The notes below the pieces were generated by a model that was not told the origin of the DNA, searched no databases, and was given only the letters and a program-made list of their open reading frames with translations. From Gammaproteobacteria bacterium (GTDB taxonomy: Bacteria > Pseudomonadota > Gammaproteobacteria > Steroidobacterales > PWYM01), in contig JAFIFN010000027.1 in the NCBI GenBank assembly GCA_020832005.1, positions 1-34,926 of the forward strand: a stretch of 34,926 bases of DNA. Reading direction: 5' to 3'. The first letter of the stretch is position 1. Each line of letters opens with the position of its first letter. A program made the translations under genes and the position numbers. Below, one piece after another: positions 17,395 through 26,358 of this stretch.

Positions 17395-18333
17395 CTATCT
17401 GCTGATCGACACAGCCGCCGACCATTGCTGGACATCGACATTGGCCGCTTCCTGTCGAAAGGTATGGATGAGCTCCTTAACCGCCGGCGTGAGCAGCAGT
17501 TCCTCTGAGCGGTAGATGAATTTTGCCTGTGTCTCGGCCGCTGGCGCCTTGGATTTCAATTCCACCAGACTTCTGGCCAGCGGATTGGTAATGATCGCCC
17601 GCGGCAGAACAGTGAGCAGATCCTGCCGGTCCATGCACCGCAACAGAAAAGCAATCGAATTGGTGCGAATGACGATACGCGGTACGCTATGTCCTGCATT
17701 CTTGAAATAGGAATTGAATGCCGTTATGAACGCCGTCGAGTCGATTATTGCCCATCGCTCTTTCGCCAATTCGCTGATAGTCACTGCTCTAAGCGCAGTC
17801 AAAGGATGCGTGCGGCTCGAGAAGACAAGCGACGAGCTCTCGAACAATGTTTCGGCCTTCAGCTGCTCGGGAAGGTCGAAATCCTTTACCAGCAAGCCAA
17901 CCGCAAAGTCGAGCTCGCCGAGCATCAGTAAATCGATCAGCGTTGCAGTCGAGGCACTAACGATCTGAAAATCGACATTCGGGCGGGCGGCAGAAAATTT
18001 TGCGATCACGTCCGAGGCGAAGTATAGGGCGAAATTGGGAGTCATCCCCAACTTGATCACGCCAGCCTTGGCAAGGCGGATAGCTCGCAGGTCGTCGACC
18101 GCCCGGTCGTTCTCGTTCACGATCAGCTTTGCCCTAGCAAGGAGCATTTCACCAAATGGGGTGGGGACGACGCCGCGCGGGTTTCGTTTGATTAACGGAA
18201 GGCCAAGGGCGTTTTCCAGATTACGCAGACTTCGGCTCAAGCCCGATTGAGTGATGTTCGTTGCCTCGGCGGCCCCACTGATCGTGCCGCATTCCACTAC
18301 CGCAAGAAAATGCCTTAGCTGCTGGATTTCCAT
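17395..18333 (-). CDS. LysR-family transcriptional regulator
   Basis: The 312-residue protein has the LysR N-terminal winged helix (MEIQQLRHFLAVVECGTISGAAE, split at the HTH about residues 18-37: GAAEATNITQSGLSRSLRNLE) and a periplasmic-binding-protein-like effector domain (about 90-300). LysR regulators bind T-N11-A dyads and respond to pathway intermediates. The gene has such a dyad 65 bp upstream (18398-18414), the usual autoregulatory position, and near-identical sites lie in the TonB-receptor and methyltransferase/PhyH divergent regions. It lies downstream of the ALDH-amidase-dehydratase genes on the same strand but 186 bp away, so it probably has its own promoter. It is the best candidate for master regulator of the catabolic block; the inducer is unknown. 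Confidence 0.93.
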   Translation of the reverse strand: MEIQQLRHFLAVVECGTISGAAEATNITQSGLSRSLRNLENALGLPLIKRNPRGVVPTPFGEMLLARAKLIVNENDRAVDDLRAIRLAKAGVIKLGMTPNFALYFASDVIAKFSAARPNVDFQIVSASTATLIDLLMLGELDFAVGLLVKDFDLPEQLKAETLFESSSLVFSSRTHPLTALRAVTISELAKERWAIIDSTAFITAFNSYFKNAGHSVPRIVIRTNSIAFLLRCMDRQDLLTVLPRAIITNPLARSLVELKSKAPAAETQAKFIYRSEELLLTPAVKELIHTFRQEAANVDVQQWSAAVSISR

Positions 18334-18397
18334 CGCGTACCCGTCTCGATCGGCCGGCGCGCGATTGCGCCTGCCCGGCAGGGTAACAGCAAGATAG

Positions 18398-18414
18398 CAT
18401 GATTAAAAGTCATG
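18398..18414. promoter_or_regulatory. LysR-type operator upstream of lysR
   Basis: CATGATTAAAAGTCATG has T-N11-A architecture and a TGAY-N5-GTCA core, with one arm mismatch. It lies 65 bp upstream of the lysR start, where LysR proteins normally bind for autorepression. It matches the reverse complement of 13790-13806 at all but one position. Confidence 0.65.
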
Positions 18415-18519
18415 ATAATGACCAGTAGCAGGAACGATACGCATCCCCAGACATGAGAAAACTTCACCTCGGCCTTACGCGCCCCTGGGCAAGAACGGCT
18501 GGGCGCACGAGGTCGCCGG

Positions 18520-19392
18520 TCACTCCCATGCCGCCCGCGCCCTCATTGCTGCCATTCCCTCCGCACTGGTGATCCAGAGGTCCATTTCCCTGTCCCCGCT
18601 GCCCGTCGCATTGAGAAGCAGCGGTCCGGAATCAAAGGCTGGCGCGGTGCTCCGATAGGAATAGCCATTCGGCAAGGCGCCGCCTCGCTGACGTGCCGCG
18701 AAGTATAGAAGCAGCGTTGCCTGCAAGGGTCCATGCACGACCAGACCGGGATAGCCTTCAACGTCGACGGCGTAGCGCCGGTCGTAATGAATGCGATGAG
18801 TGTTGAAGGTCAGCGCCGAAAAACGAAACAGCAGCGGCGGCAATACGTCCACCTCAACCATGCTGGCGCCGGTCATCGTCGTGTGTTGTCGAACCTGCTG
18901 GTTCTGCTCAGGGTTCTGCATCACCGCATCGCCGCGATACACAATCATCTGCCGATCTGTGACGACGACAGTGCCTTCAACGCTGAACGAATGCCCGACC
19001 GTCACGAAGCAAAGCGGGCCGGAACGACCGACCTTCTGCTCGACATTCTCGATCCGCGAGCGCCGCTGAACCGTGTCCCCGACCCTTAGATGACCGTTGA
19101 AGCGCATGTCGCTGCCAGCAGCCATGCGGCGCGGCAGCGGTACGGGTGGCAGGAAGTCACCCGGCACCGGGTGACCATCGCCGCCCAGCGCGTCCGTAGG
19201 TACCGCTGGCTGGCACAAGCACAAATGGAGCATGCGCGGGGCGACTCCTTTCTCCTCTGGGCGATTGATCAGCAGGCCGATGGTCGCCGCAAATCGTTCC
19301 GCCAGCGCTGCGGTCACCACGTCCTGTGCCACCTCTTCAGCGCCGATCCACTGGCGCAGGTGGGCAATGTCCAATTCAGGCGCCAGGATCAT
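18520..19392 (-). CDS. FAS1-like/MaoC-like hot-dog dehydratase (HTD2 / mesaconyl-CoA hydratase type)
   Basis: This 290-residue double hot-dog protein has an N-terminal FAS1-like dehydratase domain, with PPVPLPRRMAAGSDMRF and LRVGDTVQRRSRIENVEQK (about 85-135). The C-terminal MaoC-like half contains FRFSALTFNTHRIHYDRRYA, where Asn-x-H-x-I-H-Y-D is the hydratase-2 catalytic signature, and VVHGPLQATLL. Such enzymes hydrate or dehydrate acyl-CoA thioesters (3-hydroxyacyl, mesaconyl or branched). ATG 19392 overlaps the amidase stop as ATGA; the longer frame starting at 19467 lies inside the amidase and is not needed. It is the third gene of the ALDH > amidase > dehydratase unit, implying a CoA-linked step after amide cleavage and aldehyde oxidation. 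Confidence 0.85.
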   Translation of the reverse strand: MILAPELDIAHLRQWIGAEEVAQDVVTAALAERFAATIGLLINRPEEKGVAPRMLHLCLCQPAVPTDALGGDGHPVPGDFLPPVPLPRRMAAGSDMRFNGHLRVGDTVQRRSRIENVEQKVGRSGPLCFVTVGHSFSVEGTVVVTDRQMIVYRGDAVMQNPEQNQQVRQHTTMTGASMVEVDVLPPLLFRFSALTFNTHRIHYDRRYAVDVEGYPGLVVHGPLQATLLLYFAARQRGGALPNGYSYRSTAPAFDSGPLLLNATGSGDREMDLWITSAEGMAAMRARAAWE

Positions 19393-20567
19393 AAGGATCG
19401 TGGCGAGCGAAAGGCCTGCAAGTCGGCGTCGAGCCGCTCGGAAATGCGGAACAGTTTGCACTCGCATCCGGATGCCACGACCAGCTGGATACCGAGCGGC
19501 AGACCATCATCCGTCCAGCCCATCGGCAAGGTCAGGACCGGCAGCCTTGCAATGTTGGCAAGGCAGGTGAAATCCGCCTGCGATGCGGGCTCTGGCTCGG
19601 CGAGCGGAAAGGTGGGCATTCCCACCGTCGGCATCACAATGAATCCGTGACAGGCGATGATGGAAGCGAGCTGCCGCCGGGTATCGGCGAGCACCACCTG
19701 ATCATCGTGCCAGTCTGACGGGGCGCGGTTCGCACCGAACTCGATCAGTCGAGCCAGGCGCGGGGATGTCGGCACCGCAGCAAGACGCGGGCCGAGCGCA
19801 CGAACCAGATGCACGAAGCAGGCCAAGCGGATGCGGTCATTGGGATGATCCAGCCGAACTGCGGCCGGCCGTTCCGGGAGCTTCTCGATGGCTCGATCAA
19901 AGGCTGCCTTGACCTTTGGATGCAGCGCGAAGCCATGTGCGCTCAGCATCGCTCCAGCGTCCCTGCATTCAGCTTCGCCAAAAGCGGAGACCACGCGGCC
20001 TGCCCGGACGAGCAGCGAAATATCCCGTGCGATGACCGAGGCGGCGTCAAGCGACGGATCGACTGGCTGTATGCCGTCGGCGCTGATACGCTCGGGTGCC
20101 GCCTTGAACGCATAAACGCCGCAATGCGATGCCGGTATTCGCGCCGAACCCATGCTGTCGGTGCCCAGCGCCACATCGCACAACCCGGCCGCGACGGCAG
20201 CGGCACCTCCGCATGACGACCCCCCCGCCGACCAACCCGCGCGGTGGGGATTCTGGACGGCGCCGAACCAGGGATTGTCGCCTTTTGCGCCCAGCCCCGC
20301 CTCATCCATGTTGCACGTGCCGATGATGGCGGCTCCCTGCTCGCGGAGACGGGCGACGATTGCCGCGTCGCGCGGCGCGATCCTGTCGCGCCACGCGCCC
20401 AGCCCCGCATGCCACGGCAGCCCCCGCACCATGATGTTCGCCTTTACACCGACGGCTACGCCGCTTAGCACACCGTCCGCGGGCGCGGCATCCCGGTCGA
20501 AAGCCGTGAACGCGTTCAGCTGCTCGTTGTGCGCAGCAAGGCCAGCCTGATCGAACCAGATCGGCAC
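19389..20567 (-). CDS. Amidase signature family hydrolase
   Basis: This cytoplasmic amidase hydrolyses C-N bonds with a Ser-cisSer-Lys triad. It shows Lys42 in GVAVGVKANI, the cis-Ser in GGSSCGG (about S117) and the nucleophile in GTDSMGSARIPASHCG (S141). The usual Gly-Gly-Ser-Ser-Gly-Gly reads GGSSCGG, and the usual GTDxGGS has Met before Gly; both are mild deviations. At 392 residues it is shorter than typical amidases (about 450-490), lacking the usual N-terminal helical extension. It starts 11 bp after the ALDH stop and couples to the dehydratase. Indoleacetamide, aryl-amide and carbamate hydrolases are all possible; the substrate is unknown. Confidence 0.9.
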   Translation of the reverse strand: MPIWFDQAGLAAHNEQLNAFTAFDRDAAPADGVLSGVAVGVKANIMVRGLPWHAGLGAWRDRIAPRDAAIVARLREQGAAIIGTCNMDEAGLGAKGDNPWFGAVQNPHRAGWSAGGSSCGGAAAVAAGLCDVALGTDSMGSARIPASHCGVYAFKAAPERISADGIQPVDPSLDAASVIARDISLLVRAGRVVSAFGEAECRDAGAMLSAHGFALHPKVKAAFDRAIEKLPERPAAVRLDHPNDRIRLACFVHLVRALGPRLAAVPTSPRLARLIEFGANRAPSDWHDDQVVLADTRRQLASIIACHGFIVMPTVGMPTFPLAEPEPASQADFTCLANIARLPVLTLPMGWTDDGLPLGIQLVVASGCECKLFRISERLDADLQAFRSPRSL

Positions 20568-20578
20568 CGAGGTCGCCG

Positions 20579-22081
20579 TCAGTAACAGACGGACACCGAT
20601 TTCTTCTCAAAGAAGCTTTCGAAGCCGTCGCACCCGAACTCGCGCCCGATCCCTGAATCCTTCACGCCACCGAACGGATACATGGCATCGACCGTCGCGT
20701 GATCGTTGATGCTTACGACTCCGACCTGGAGGGTCGGGATCAAACTGTGCGCTGTCTTCAGGTCGCTGGTCCATATGGACGCCGCCAGCCCGTAGCGGAC
20801 GTTGTTTACCATCTTCACCAGCCCGTCCATCTCATCCCGATCGAACGCGGTGACGCCCATGACCGGGCCAAAGATCTCTTCCTGGCAGAATGGCAGGCCG
20901 TGATCAGCGACATCGACCAGCGTGGGTTGAAAGCCGAAGCCCGGTCCCTCGGTCGGTGCCCCGCCGTAAACGACCGTGCCACCGGCAGCCGCTACGTCGC
21001 TTACGATTCCGTGCACGCGCTGCTGATCCAAGGCCGAGATCAACGGACCCATTGTCACGCCCTCCTGATAGCTGGGGCCGACGCGCATCGATTGCGCCAT
21101 CGCGCTCATTGTGGCGACGAACCGATCGCGCACCCGCCGTTCCACGAACAGGCGCGAAGGGCACATGCAGAACTGGCCATTAAGGAAATAGCCGGCCATA
21201 TGGGCTACAGCCGCCGCGGTATCGATATCGGCATCGTCCATGACGATGAAGGCCGACTTGCCCCCGAGTTCCAGAGTCAGCCGCTTGAAGCTACGTCCGC
21301 CCGCTTGGGAAATGATCCTCCCCACATCGGTCGATCCTGTGAAGCTGATCTTCCTGACCAGAGGGTGGTTGACCAGCGCCGCACCCGCCACGTCGCCCAT
21401 GCCATTGACCACGTTGAACGCGCCCGCAGGCAGGCCCGCCTCCGTCAGCAGCTCGGCGATCGCAAGCGCGCTTACCGGCGTCTGCTCGGCCGGCTTGACC
21501 ACGACCGTGCAGCCCGCGGCTAGTGCCGGGATGGCCTTGGTGAGCGAGAAGGCCGCAGGCGCATTCCAGGGCAAAATACAACCGACAACGCCGATCGGTT
21601 CGAAGATCGTGGAAAGCGTGGCGGTGCGCCCCGGCACGCTTGGCAATAGGGTCGGCGCAAAAGCCTGTCCAGCAATCTTCGTTGGCCATCCCGAAAAATA
21701 CTCTACCGTCGACAATAAAAGTCCCGCCCCTTGTGTCCTCAGCATCGACAGTACGACGCCGTTGTCAATCGAATCGAGCGCGGCCAGCAGATCGGTGTTC
21801 TTTTCCAGAAGATCGAGGAACCGGCGTAGAAACCGCTCGCGATCGGCTGGTGGGCGGCGGCCCCAGTCCCGTTCGAAGCAGCTGTGCGCTGCCTGGACTG
21901 CACGGTCTATGTCGGCCACACCACCTGCGTGGACAGTCGCCCACACGTCGCCACTGGAGGGATCGATCGTGTCGAGAGTTTCTTCGAGCAGCGAATCGGT
22001 TTGCGCACCGTTGATGTAAAGGCGGCCATGGGACCGTGCGAAGTCGCGGGCTCCCTTCACGAGTTCATGGTTAGCTTGCAT
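20579..22081 (-). CDS. NAD(P)-dependent aldehyde dehydrogenase
   Basis: This 500-residue member of the ALDH superfamily oxidises an aldehyde to a carboxylate. It has the PWN motif (171-173), the cofactor site FTGSTDVG (about 247-254), the catalytic Glu in LELGGKS (Glu271) and the catalytic Cys in NGQFCMCPSR (Cys305). EEIFGPV and the C-terminal FGGVKDSGIGRE are also intact. Length and motifs match the main ALDH clade (betaine-aldehyde or aromatic aldehyde types). A GAGGAA ribosome-binding site precedes the ATG. It is first in the unit ALDH > amidase > dehydratase and divergent from the second methyltransferase. The most likely role is oxidation of a pathway aldehyde. Confidence 0.95.
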   Translation of the reverse strand: MQANHELVKGARDFARSHGRLYINGAQTDSLLEETLDTIDPSSGDVWATVHAGGVADIDRAVQAAHSCFERDWGRRPPADRERFLRRFLDLLEKNTDLLAALDSIDNGVVLSMLRTQGAGLLLSTVEYFSGWPTKIAGQAFAPTLLPSVPGRTATLSTIFEPIGVVGCILPWNAPAAFSLTKAIPALAAGCTVVVKPAEQTPVSALAIAELLTEAGLPAGAFNVVNGMGDVAGAALVNHPLVRKISFTGSTDVGRIISQAGGRSFKRLTLELGGKSAFIVMDDADIDTAAAVAHMAGYFLNGQFCMCPSRLFVERRVRDRFVATMSAMAQSMRVGPSYQEGVTMGPLISALDQQRVHGIVSDVAAAGGTVVYGGAPTEGPGFGFQPTLVDVADHGLPFCQEEIFGPVMGVTAFDRDEMDGLVKMVNNVRYGLAASIWTSDLKTAHSLIPTLQVGVVSINDHATVDAMYPFGGVKDSGIGREFGCDGFESFFEKKSVSVCY

Positions 22082-22356
22082 GATTTCCTCACAGCTGTTC
22101 AGCGCAAGTTACAGCAGCGATTATTGACATGCGGAGAGTGACACGAAAAGCGCGGGATAGACCTCCCCCCATTCCTGAACATCATGGCCGATGTGAGGCA
22201 GTCATCCATCCTGCCTACCGGATAGAGATCGACAGCACAGTTTGGTCGGTTGCCATGCGTCCTGTGAATCCCAGCCGTTCGGTCGCAGACGGTAAGCTTC
22301 CCCTGTGGCCGGCCACTTGATTTTGCAGCCCCGCACCGGGAGATCGTGACTTGATA

Positions 22357-23460
22357 ATGGCGCAACGACTGGAAAGCCTGTACCGGCCCACGCACGACGA
22401 GGCAGCACGACATGGCTTTGTGGGCGCACTCAAGCGGCATGTGAACGGCCCGATGGAGCATACGCTGTCGGCACATTACGACGCGTTGCTGGCATCAGGC
22501 GGTGGTGTCGAACAATCCGGTGTCAGACTGCAGGACGAACGGCTGTTCAGGCTCTGGGCGAGCGTGCTTTATACGTCCCAGGATCTGATGTGGGAGAGCC
22601 TGGGCGAAACGGTCGATCGCCTGAACCCTCTCTATGTCGAGCGCTGGCGCGACTTGGCGGGACGCAGAGAGAAGCTCGGTTCGCTGCAGCTGGATCCGTC
22701 CCTGACCATTCCCGAACCCATCGCCTCGTGTGAGATGCACCGTCAGCCGGGCGGCTATTGCCACGCCGCCGATCAGGATAACCTGACTGCACCGCTGGCC
22801 TACTTCTCCGCCGCGGATCTGTACCTGTCGGCAAAGGGGTTCGGCCTCGGCCAGGCGGCTGGCACCCCCGCCATGTGCCATCTCATATTGGCGGCGGCCC
22901 GTCGCAAGCGGCCGGGCCTTGCCCCAACCTGCGTACTAGACATGGGTTGCGGCCCCGGCACCGAGACCATAGGCTATCGAATGGCATTTCCCAACGCGGA
23001 AATGCACGGCGTTGACCTCGCGGCGCCGTTCCTGAAGTTTGCACATCTTTGGGCAGAACATCAGGGACAGGCGATTCATTACCGGCACGCGAACGCGGCA
23101 GATACCCGCTACCCCGCCGGCAAGTTCGACCTGATTGTGTCACACATCCTGTTCCACGAGACCTCCGGCGAAATGCTGCCGCAGATCCTGCGTGAAGCGC
23201 ATCGGCTGCTGGCACCCGGGGGCGTTCTGCTCAACGCGGACGTGCCTTATCAGACCCTTACGCAGAGCGTGCCGAAGCGCATCACCAATGCATGGCAGGT
23301 CGATCACAACGGTGAGCCGTTCTGGATCGGATTTGCCGATACCGATGTACGCCAGGCGCTGATCGAGGCCGGTTTCGAGCCCGAAGAGGTGTTTGCCGAA
23401 TACGTGCCCCTTGGTTCAGGACGCTATTTTATTTTCGGAGCGGCAAAGAAGGATGGCTGA
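22357..23460 (+). CDS. Class I SAM-dependent methyltransferase with N-terminal helical domain (copy 2)
   Basis: This 367-residue paralogue of the methyltransferase at 8895-10028 shares the block GSLQLDPSL...IP...E-M-H-x-x-PGGY (about 108-134) and the order of motifs. SAM motif I is VLDMGCGPGTE (about 193-203); strand 2 ends HGVDLAAP; the later motifs read LFHETS and LLAPGGVLLNADVPY. Overall identity to copy 1 appears modest outside these blocks, suggesting different substrates. ATG 22357 is preferred over the TTG at 22351. It is divergent from ALDH and overlaps the next small gene by 8 bp. The substrate is unknown, but it probably methylates a small molecule of the pathway. Confidence 0.85.
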   Translation: MAQRLESLYRPTHDEAARHGFVGALKRHVNGPMEHTLSAHYDALLASGGGVEQSGVRLQDERLFRLWASVLYTSQDLMWESLGETVDRLNPLYVERWRDLAGRREKLGSLQLDPSLTIPEPIASCEMHRQPGGYCHAADQDNLTAPLAYFSAADLYLSAKGFGLGQAAGTPAMCHLILAAARRKRPGLAPTCVLDMGCGPGTETIGYRMAFPNAEMHGVDLAAPFLKFAHLWAEHQGQAIHYRHANAADTRYPAGKFDLIVSHILFHETSGEMLPQILREAHRLLAPGGVLLNADVPYQTLTQSVPKRITNAWQVDHNGEPFWIGFADTDVRQALIEAGFEPEEVFAEYVPLGSGRYFIFGAAKKDG

Positions 23461-23764
23461 CGCGCCCGGAAAGGTTGCGAAGACCAGCCGGACGGTGCGC
23501 GACCTGATGCTGTCGCATGACCGAACCAAGCCCGTATTTCTGCAGGAACCGGGCATGGACAAGGCCGTTTCGGCGATTCTCCGGCTGGCAATGGAGGTAT
23601 CTGTCCTGCGCGACAGGCTGGCGACGCACGAGCTGCTGGCGGACCGCAGCGGCGCCTATACGCGCGAAGAGGTCGAGTCGTTCCTGCCCGATCGAGACGA
23701 GGATGCACGCAGGCGCGCATGGCGGGACGATCTCGTTGAGCGGTTGATGCACGATCTCAAGTGA
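23453..23764 (+). CDS. Small helical partner protein of methyltransferase (copy 2)
   Basis: This 103-residue protein starts inside the methyltransferase stop region (8-bp overlap). A basic N-terminus is followed by an amphipathic helix with MEVSVLRDRLATHELLADR and then the acidic EEVESFLPDRDEDARR. It matches the 130-residue protein at 8506-8898 in the core pattern (R-D-R-L-A-x-x-E-x-x-L) and in position after a paralogous methyltransferase. No catalytic motif is visible. I infer a dedicated small subunit or adaptor. Confidence 0.75.
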   Translation: MADAPGKVAKTSRTVRDLMLSHDRTKPVFLQEPGMDKAVSAILRLAMEVSVLRDRLATHELLADRSGAYTREEVESFLPDRDEDARRRAWRDDLVERLMHDLK

Positions 23765-23916
23765 TTCGGCGACAGCAAGAAACTCTCGCCATGAGTGTTT
23801 GGAATGCCAACCGGAAGACACAGAATTTGTAGGACTGGGAATCCTGCTACAGTCCGAGGCACAAATTGCAGCCGGGCCATGTGGGAGCGAGTGCGTTGAC
23901 AGCAAACAGGATGCCC

Positions 23917-25338
23917 ATGAGCGTCAAGGACGCCGCCCTGTCCAAGGGCACGCCGGCGGAGACCATCCCGACGCCTGCAGGCAAATACGATCTGCCATTC
24001 ATGCTCCGGTTCGGATGGGGCATGGGCACGCTCGGTCCGGCTCTGGTCATGTCCGCGTTCAACATTCTGATGCTGCGTTTCATGACCGATAGCCTGGGGA
24101 TCGGCGTTGCAATTGCGGGGCTACTGATCGCGGGGTCCAAGCTGTACGATGCCGTTACCGACCCACTCGTAGGAATATTGTCGGACCGGATCAATGCCAG
24201 AGCCAGCCGCCGTCGTCCGTGGCTGCTGTTCGGCGGCATCGGTCTGACCGCATCGTTCCTATTGATGTTCATCGTGCCCGCCATTGGCAACACCGGAACG
24301 ATGATCGCCTACATGACGGTCGTATTGCTGCTCTATGCCACCGCCTATTCCGCGTTCAGCGTCCCTTATCTGGCCATGCCCGTGGAAATGACATCGGGCC
24401 ACACTGATCGGTACAGTCTGATGATGTGGCGCGTGGTGGCTGTCGGCATTGCCAGCCTGGCTGCCAGCGGGCTGGGCCTGGCGATAATCGATGGCTTTGG
24501 CGGCGGCCGCGCTGGCCATGCGGCGATGGCGCTGATCCTTGCCCCTGCGGTGCTGCTATCGATCCTGGCAGCGTGGTTCTTCACCAGAAATGCGAAATTT
24601 ACGCGGCGCAGGATTGACGAGAAACTCCCGCCAATCGGTGAACAGGCACGGCAGATCGCCACCAATCAGCCGTTCGTCATCCTGCTCGGCGTGAAATTTC
24701 TGACGCTCTCGATCCTGGGTATGCAGGCGGCGCAACCCTTTTTCTTCAATCAGATCCTGAATCTGTCCGATGCGGCGCTCGGTTCCTATTTCATAGTTCA
24801 GGGTCTTGTCCTGTTGTCGAGCCAGTGGCTATGGGTTCGCATCGGCGCGCGGTTTGGCAAGCGGCTGAGCCTCATTGGCGCTCTCGTCCTCATGACGATC
24901 ATGAGTTTGACCTGGCTCGCCGCAGGCGCAAATGATCCCTCCTGGCAGATCTATGCACGCGCCGTGTTCATGGGGCTGGGCCAAGGTGGGGTGATGCTGA
25001 TGGGGCAGGCCATGCTGCCGGACACCATCGAGTACGACAATTTGCGAACAGGACATCATCGCGAAGGCCTATTCTCCTCTTTCTACACAACGGTCGAAAA
25101 GGTTGCACAGGCGGCGGGCGTGGCAAGCATCGGCGCCTTTCTGGGCCTGATGGGCTATGTCGGGGGTATGGTAGGCGAACAACCCGACAGTGCCTTATGG
25201 GCGATCCGCATGTCAGTGGCCGCATTCCCGGCCTTGATGTGCGGAGGCGCGACCGTCCTGCTGTTTTTCTATGACCTGACGGAAGAACGGCTGAATACGA
25301 TACGCGCGGACCGCGTGAATGCAGCGTCGCGCGGCTAG
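23917..25338 (+). CDS. GPH-family (glycoside-pentoside-hexuronide) MFS symporter
   Basis: This inner-membrane cation symporter of about 473 residues has 12 predicted helices. It carries the GPH/MFS_2 signature YDAVTDPLVGILSDRI followed by RRRPWLLFGG at the helix 2-3 loop, plus the later DTIEYDNLRTG at the mid-to-late loop typical of the MelB/GPH group. GPH transporters import sugars, glycosides and uronides, and in sphingomonads various aromatic or steroid glycoside compounds. I prefer ATG 23917 with AGGA 5 bp upstream; ATG 23911 and a TTG at 23866 are alternatives. It lies 152 bp after the small protein gene. It is likely the inner-membrane importer matching the TonB receptor. Confidence 0.9.
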   Translation: MSVKDAALSKGTPAETIPTPAGKYDLPFMLRFGWGMGTLGPALVMSAFNILMLRFMTDSLGIGVAIAGLLIAGSKLYDAVTDPLVGILSDRINARASRRRPWLLFGGIGLTASFLLMFIVPAIGNTGTMIAYMTVVLLLYATAYSAFSVPYLAMPVEMTSGHTDRYSLMMWRVVAVGIASLAASGLGLAIIDGFGGGRAGHAAMALILAPAVLLSILAAWFFTRNAKFTRRRIDEKLPPIGEQARQIATNQPFVILLGVKFLTLSILGMQAAQPFFFNQILNLSDAALGSYFIVQGLVLLSSQWLWVRIGARFGKRLSLIGALVLMTIMSLTWLAAGANDPSWQIYARAVFMGLGQGGVMLMGQAMLPDTIEYDNLRTGHHREGLFSSFYTTVEKVAQAAGVASIGAFLGLMGYVGGMVGEQPDSALWAIRMSVAAFPALMCGGATVLLFFYDLTEERLNTIRADRVNAASRG

Positions 25339-25434
25339 GCTGGTTGGCATGAGCGCCGTCGCCGTTGAAGATACAGCGCCTCGATGGAAAAAAGGGAAAC
25401 AGGTATGACTACATTTGACCGAAAGGAAACTAGC

Positions 25435-26265
25435 ATGAATATATCCAGGCGAACCGTGCTTGCTGGTGCCGGGGCGAGCGTCGTGCTGGCGAATGCAGCA
25501 GCACACGCTATTGGCATGCAGCCGAACGACGCTTTAGAGGATCCAGATAATCTTGGCAGGCTGTACGATGTGGTGCGGGAGAACGGCCAGAACTCTCACG
25601 TAAATTGGGCATCCAGCGGAATGATCTTCTTTAAGCCGGATGCCGGCATCCTGATGCCGCTGATGCGCTTCTACACAAGCCAGTGGGCGGTGAACCGCAA
25701 AGGAGACGATGGCCGCAGCCAGCATCTAATGGAGGAGCTGCTGTATTTTGCGGACCTTCGGTCGGGCGAAATCGTCGACCGGTGGACAAACCCCCGAACC
25801 GGCGAAGCCCGACACGTCGAGCATCAAAAGATCCGAGGCATGCCGATGGAAATCAACGATGCAGGCGCAATCGAACAACCGATATGGGCGCAGTCCTTCG
25901 ACGGCGCGATCGGACCCGTTCGTATTCAAAGCGGTCAATTGTTGTTGGATGAGAATTTTTCGGCCGTCACGCATCCCGGGCCGACAGCGCCCAAACCAAA
26001 GACGATTCACACCCTGTCCACCTTCATCTCCTCGGCGCCGGCTGCGGAAGCGCGGTTACGTGGGGAGACCAACTTCCTGGACGTCACCTATTCGAACAAC
26101 AGCGACACGCCCCTGGAAGAGTGGATGGGATATGAAGACACGCCTGGTCGCCTGATCTGGACCGTGCAGGGGCACAAGATGCGCGATACGAAGCCGATGG
26201 CGGCAAAGCTGGCACAGCGTATCGCCGCCGACCATCGCGACTGGCTCGACGGGCCACAGTTCTGA
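25435..26265 (+). CDS. Tat-exported DUF1838-like protein
   Basis: The 276-residue product starts with a twin-arginine signal (MNISRRTVLAGAG...) ending AAAHA. The mature start has DPDNLGRLYDVVREN and later HVEHQKIRG and YSNNSDTPLEEWMGY. This layout resembles the DUF1838 family of exported proteins of unknown function, some near aromatic- or lipid-degradation genes. I chose ATG 25435, where AGGA precedes it and the Tat motif becomes N-terminal; ATGs at 25384 and 25405 are possible. It follows the symporter by 96 bp and ends convergent with the enoyl-CoA hydratase. A role in extracytoplasmic substrate handling is inference. Confidence 0.7.
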   Translation: MNISRRTVLAGAGASVVLANAAAHAIGMQPNDALEDPDNLGRLYDVVRENGQNSHVNWASSGMIFFKPDAGILMPLMRFYTSQWAVNRKGDDGRSQHLMEELLYFADLRSGEIVDRWTNPRTGEARHVEHQKIRGMPMEINDAGAIEQPIWAQSFDGAIGPVRIQSGQLLLDENFSAVTHPGPTAPKPKTIHTLSTFISSAPAAEARLRGETNFLDVTYSNNSDTPLEEWMGYEDTPGRLIWTVQGHKMRDTKPMAAKLAQRIAADHRDWLDGPQF

Positions 26266-26358
26266 TCCGGGTCGGCGCAATCTGAGGCGGGCTTTCCCAC
26301 GTGGAGCGGCCGACTGGGGAACTCCTGGGCCGAGCCAGCAAGAGGTGAACGGTGCCGT

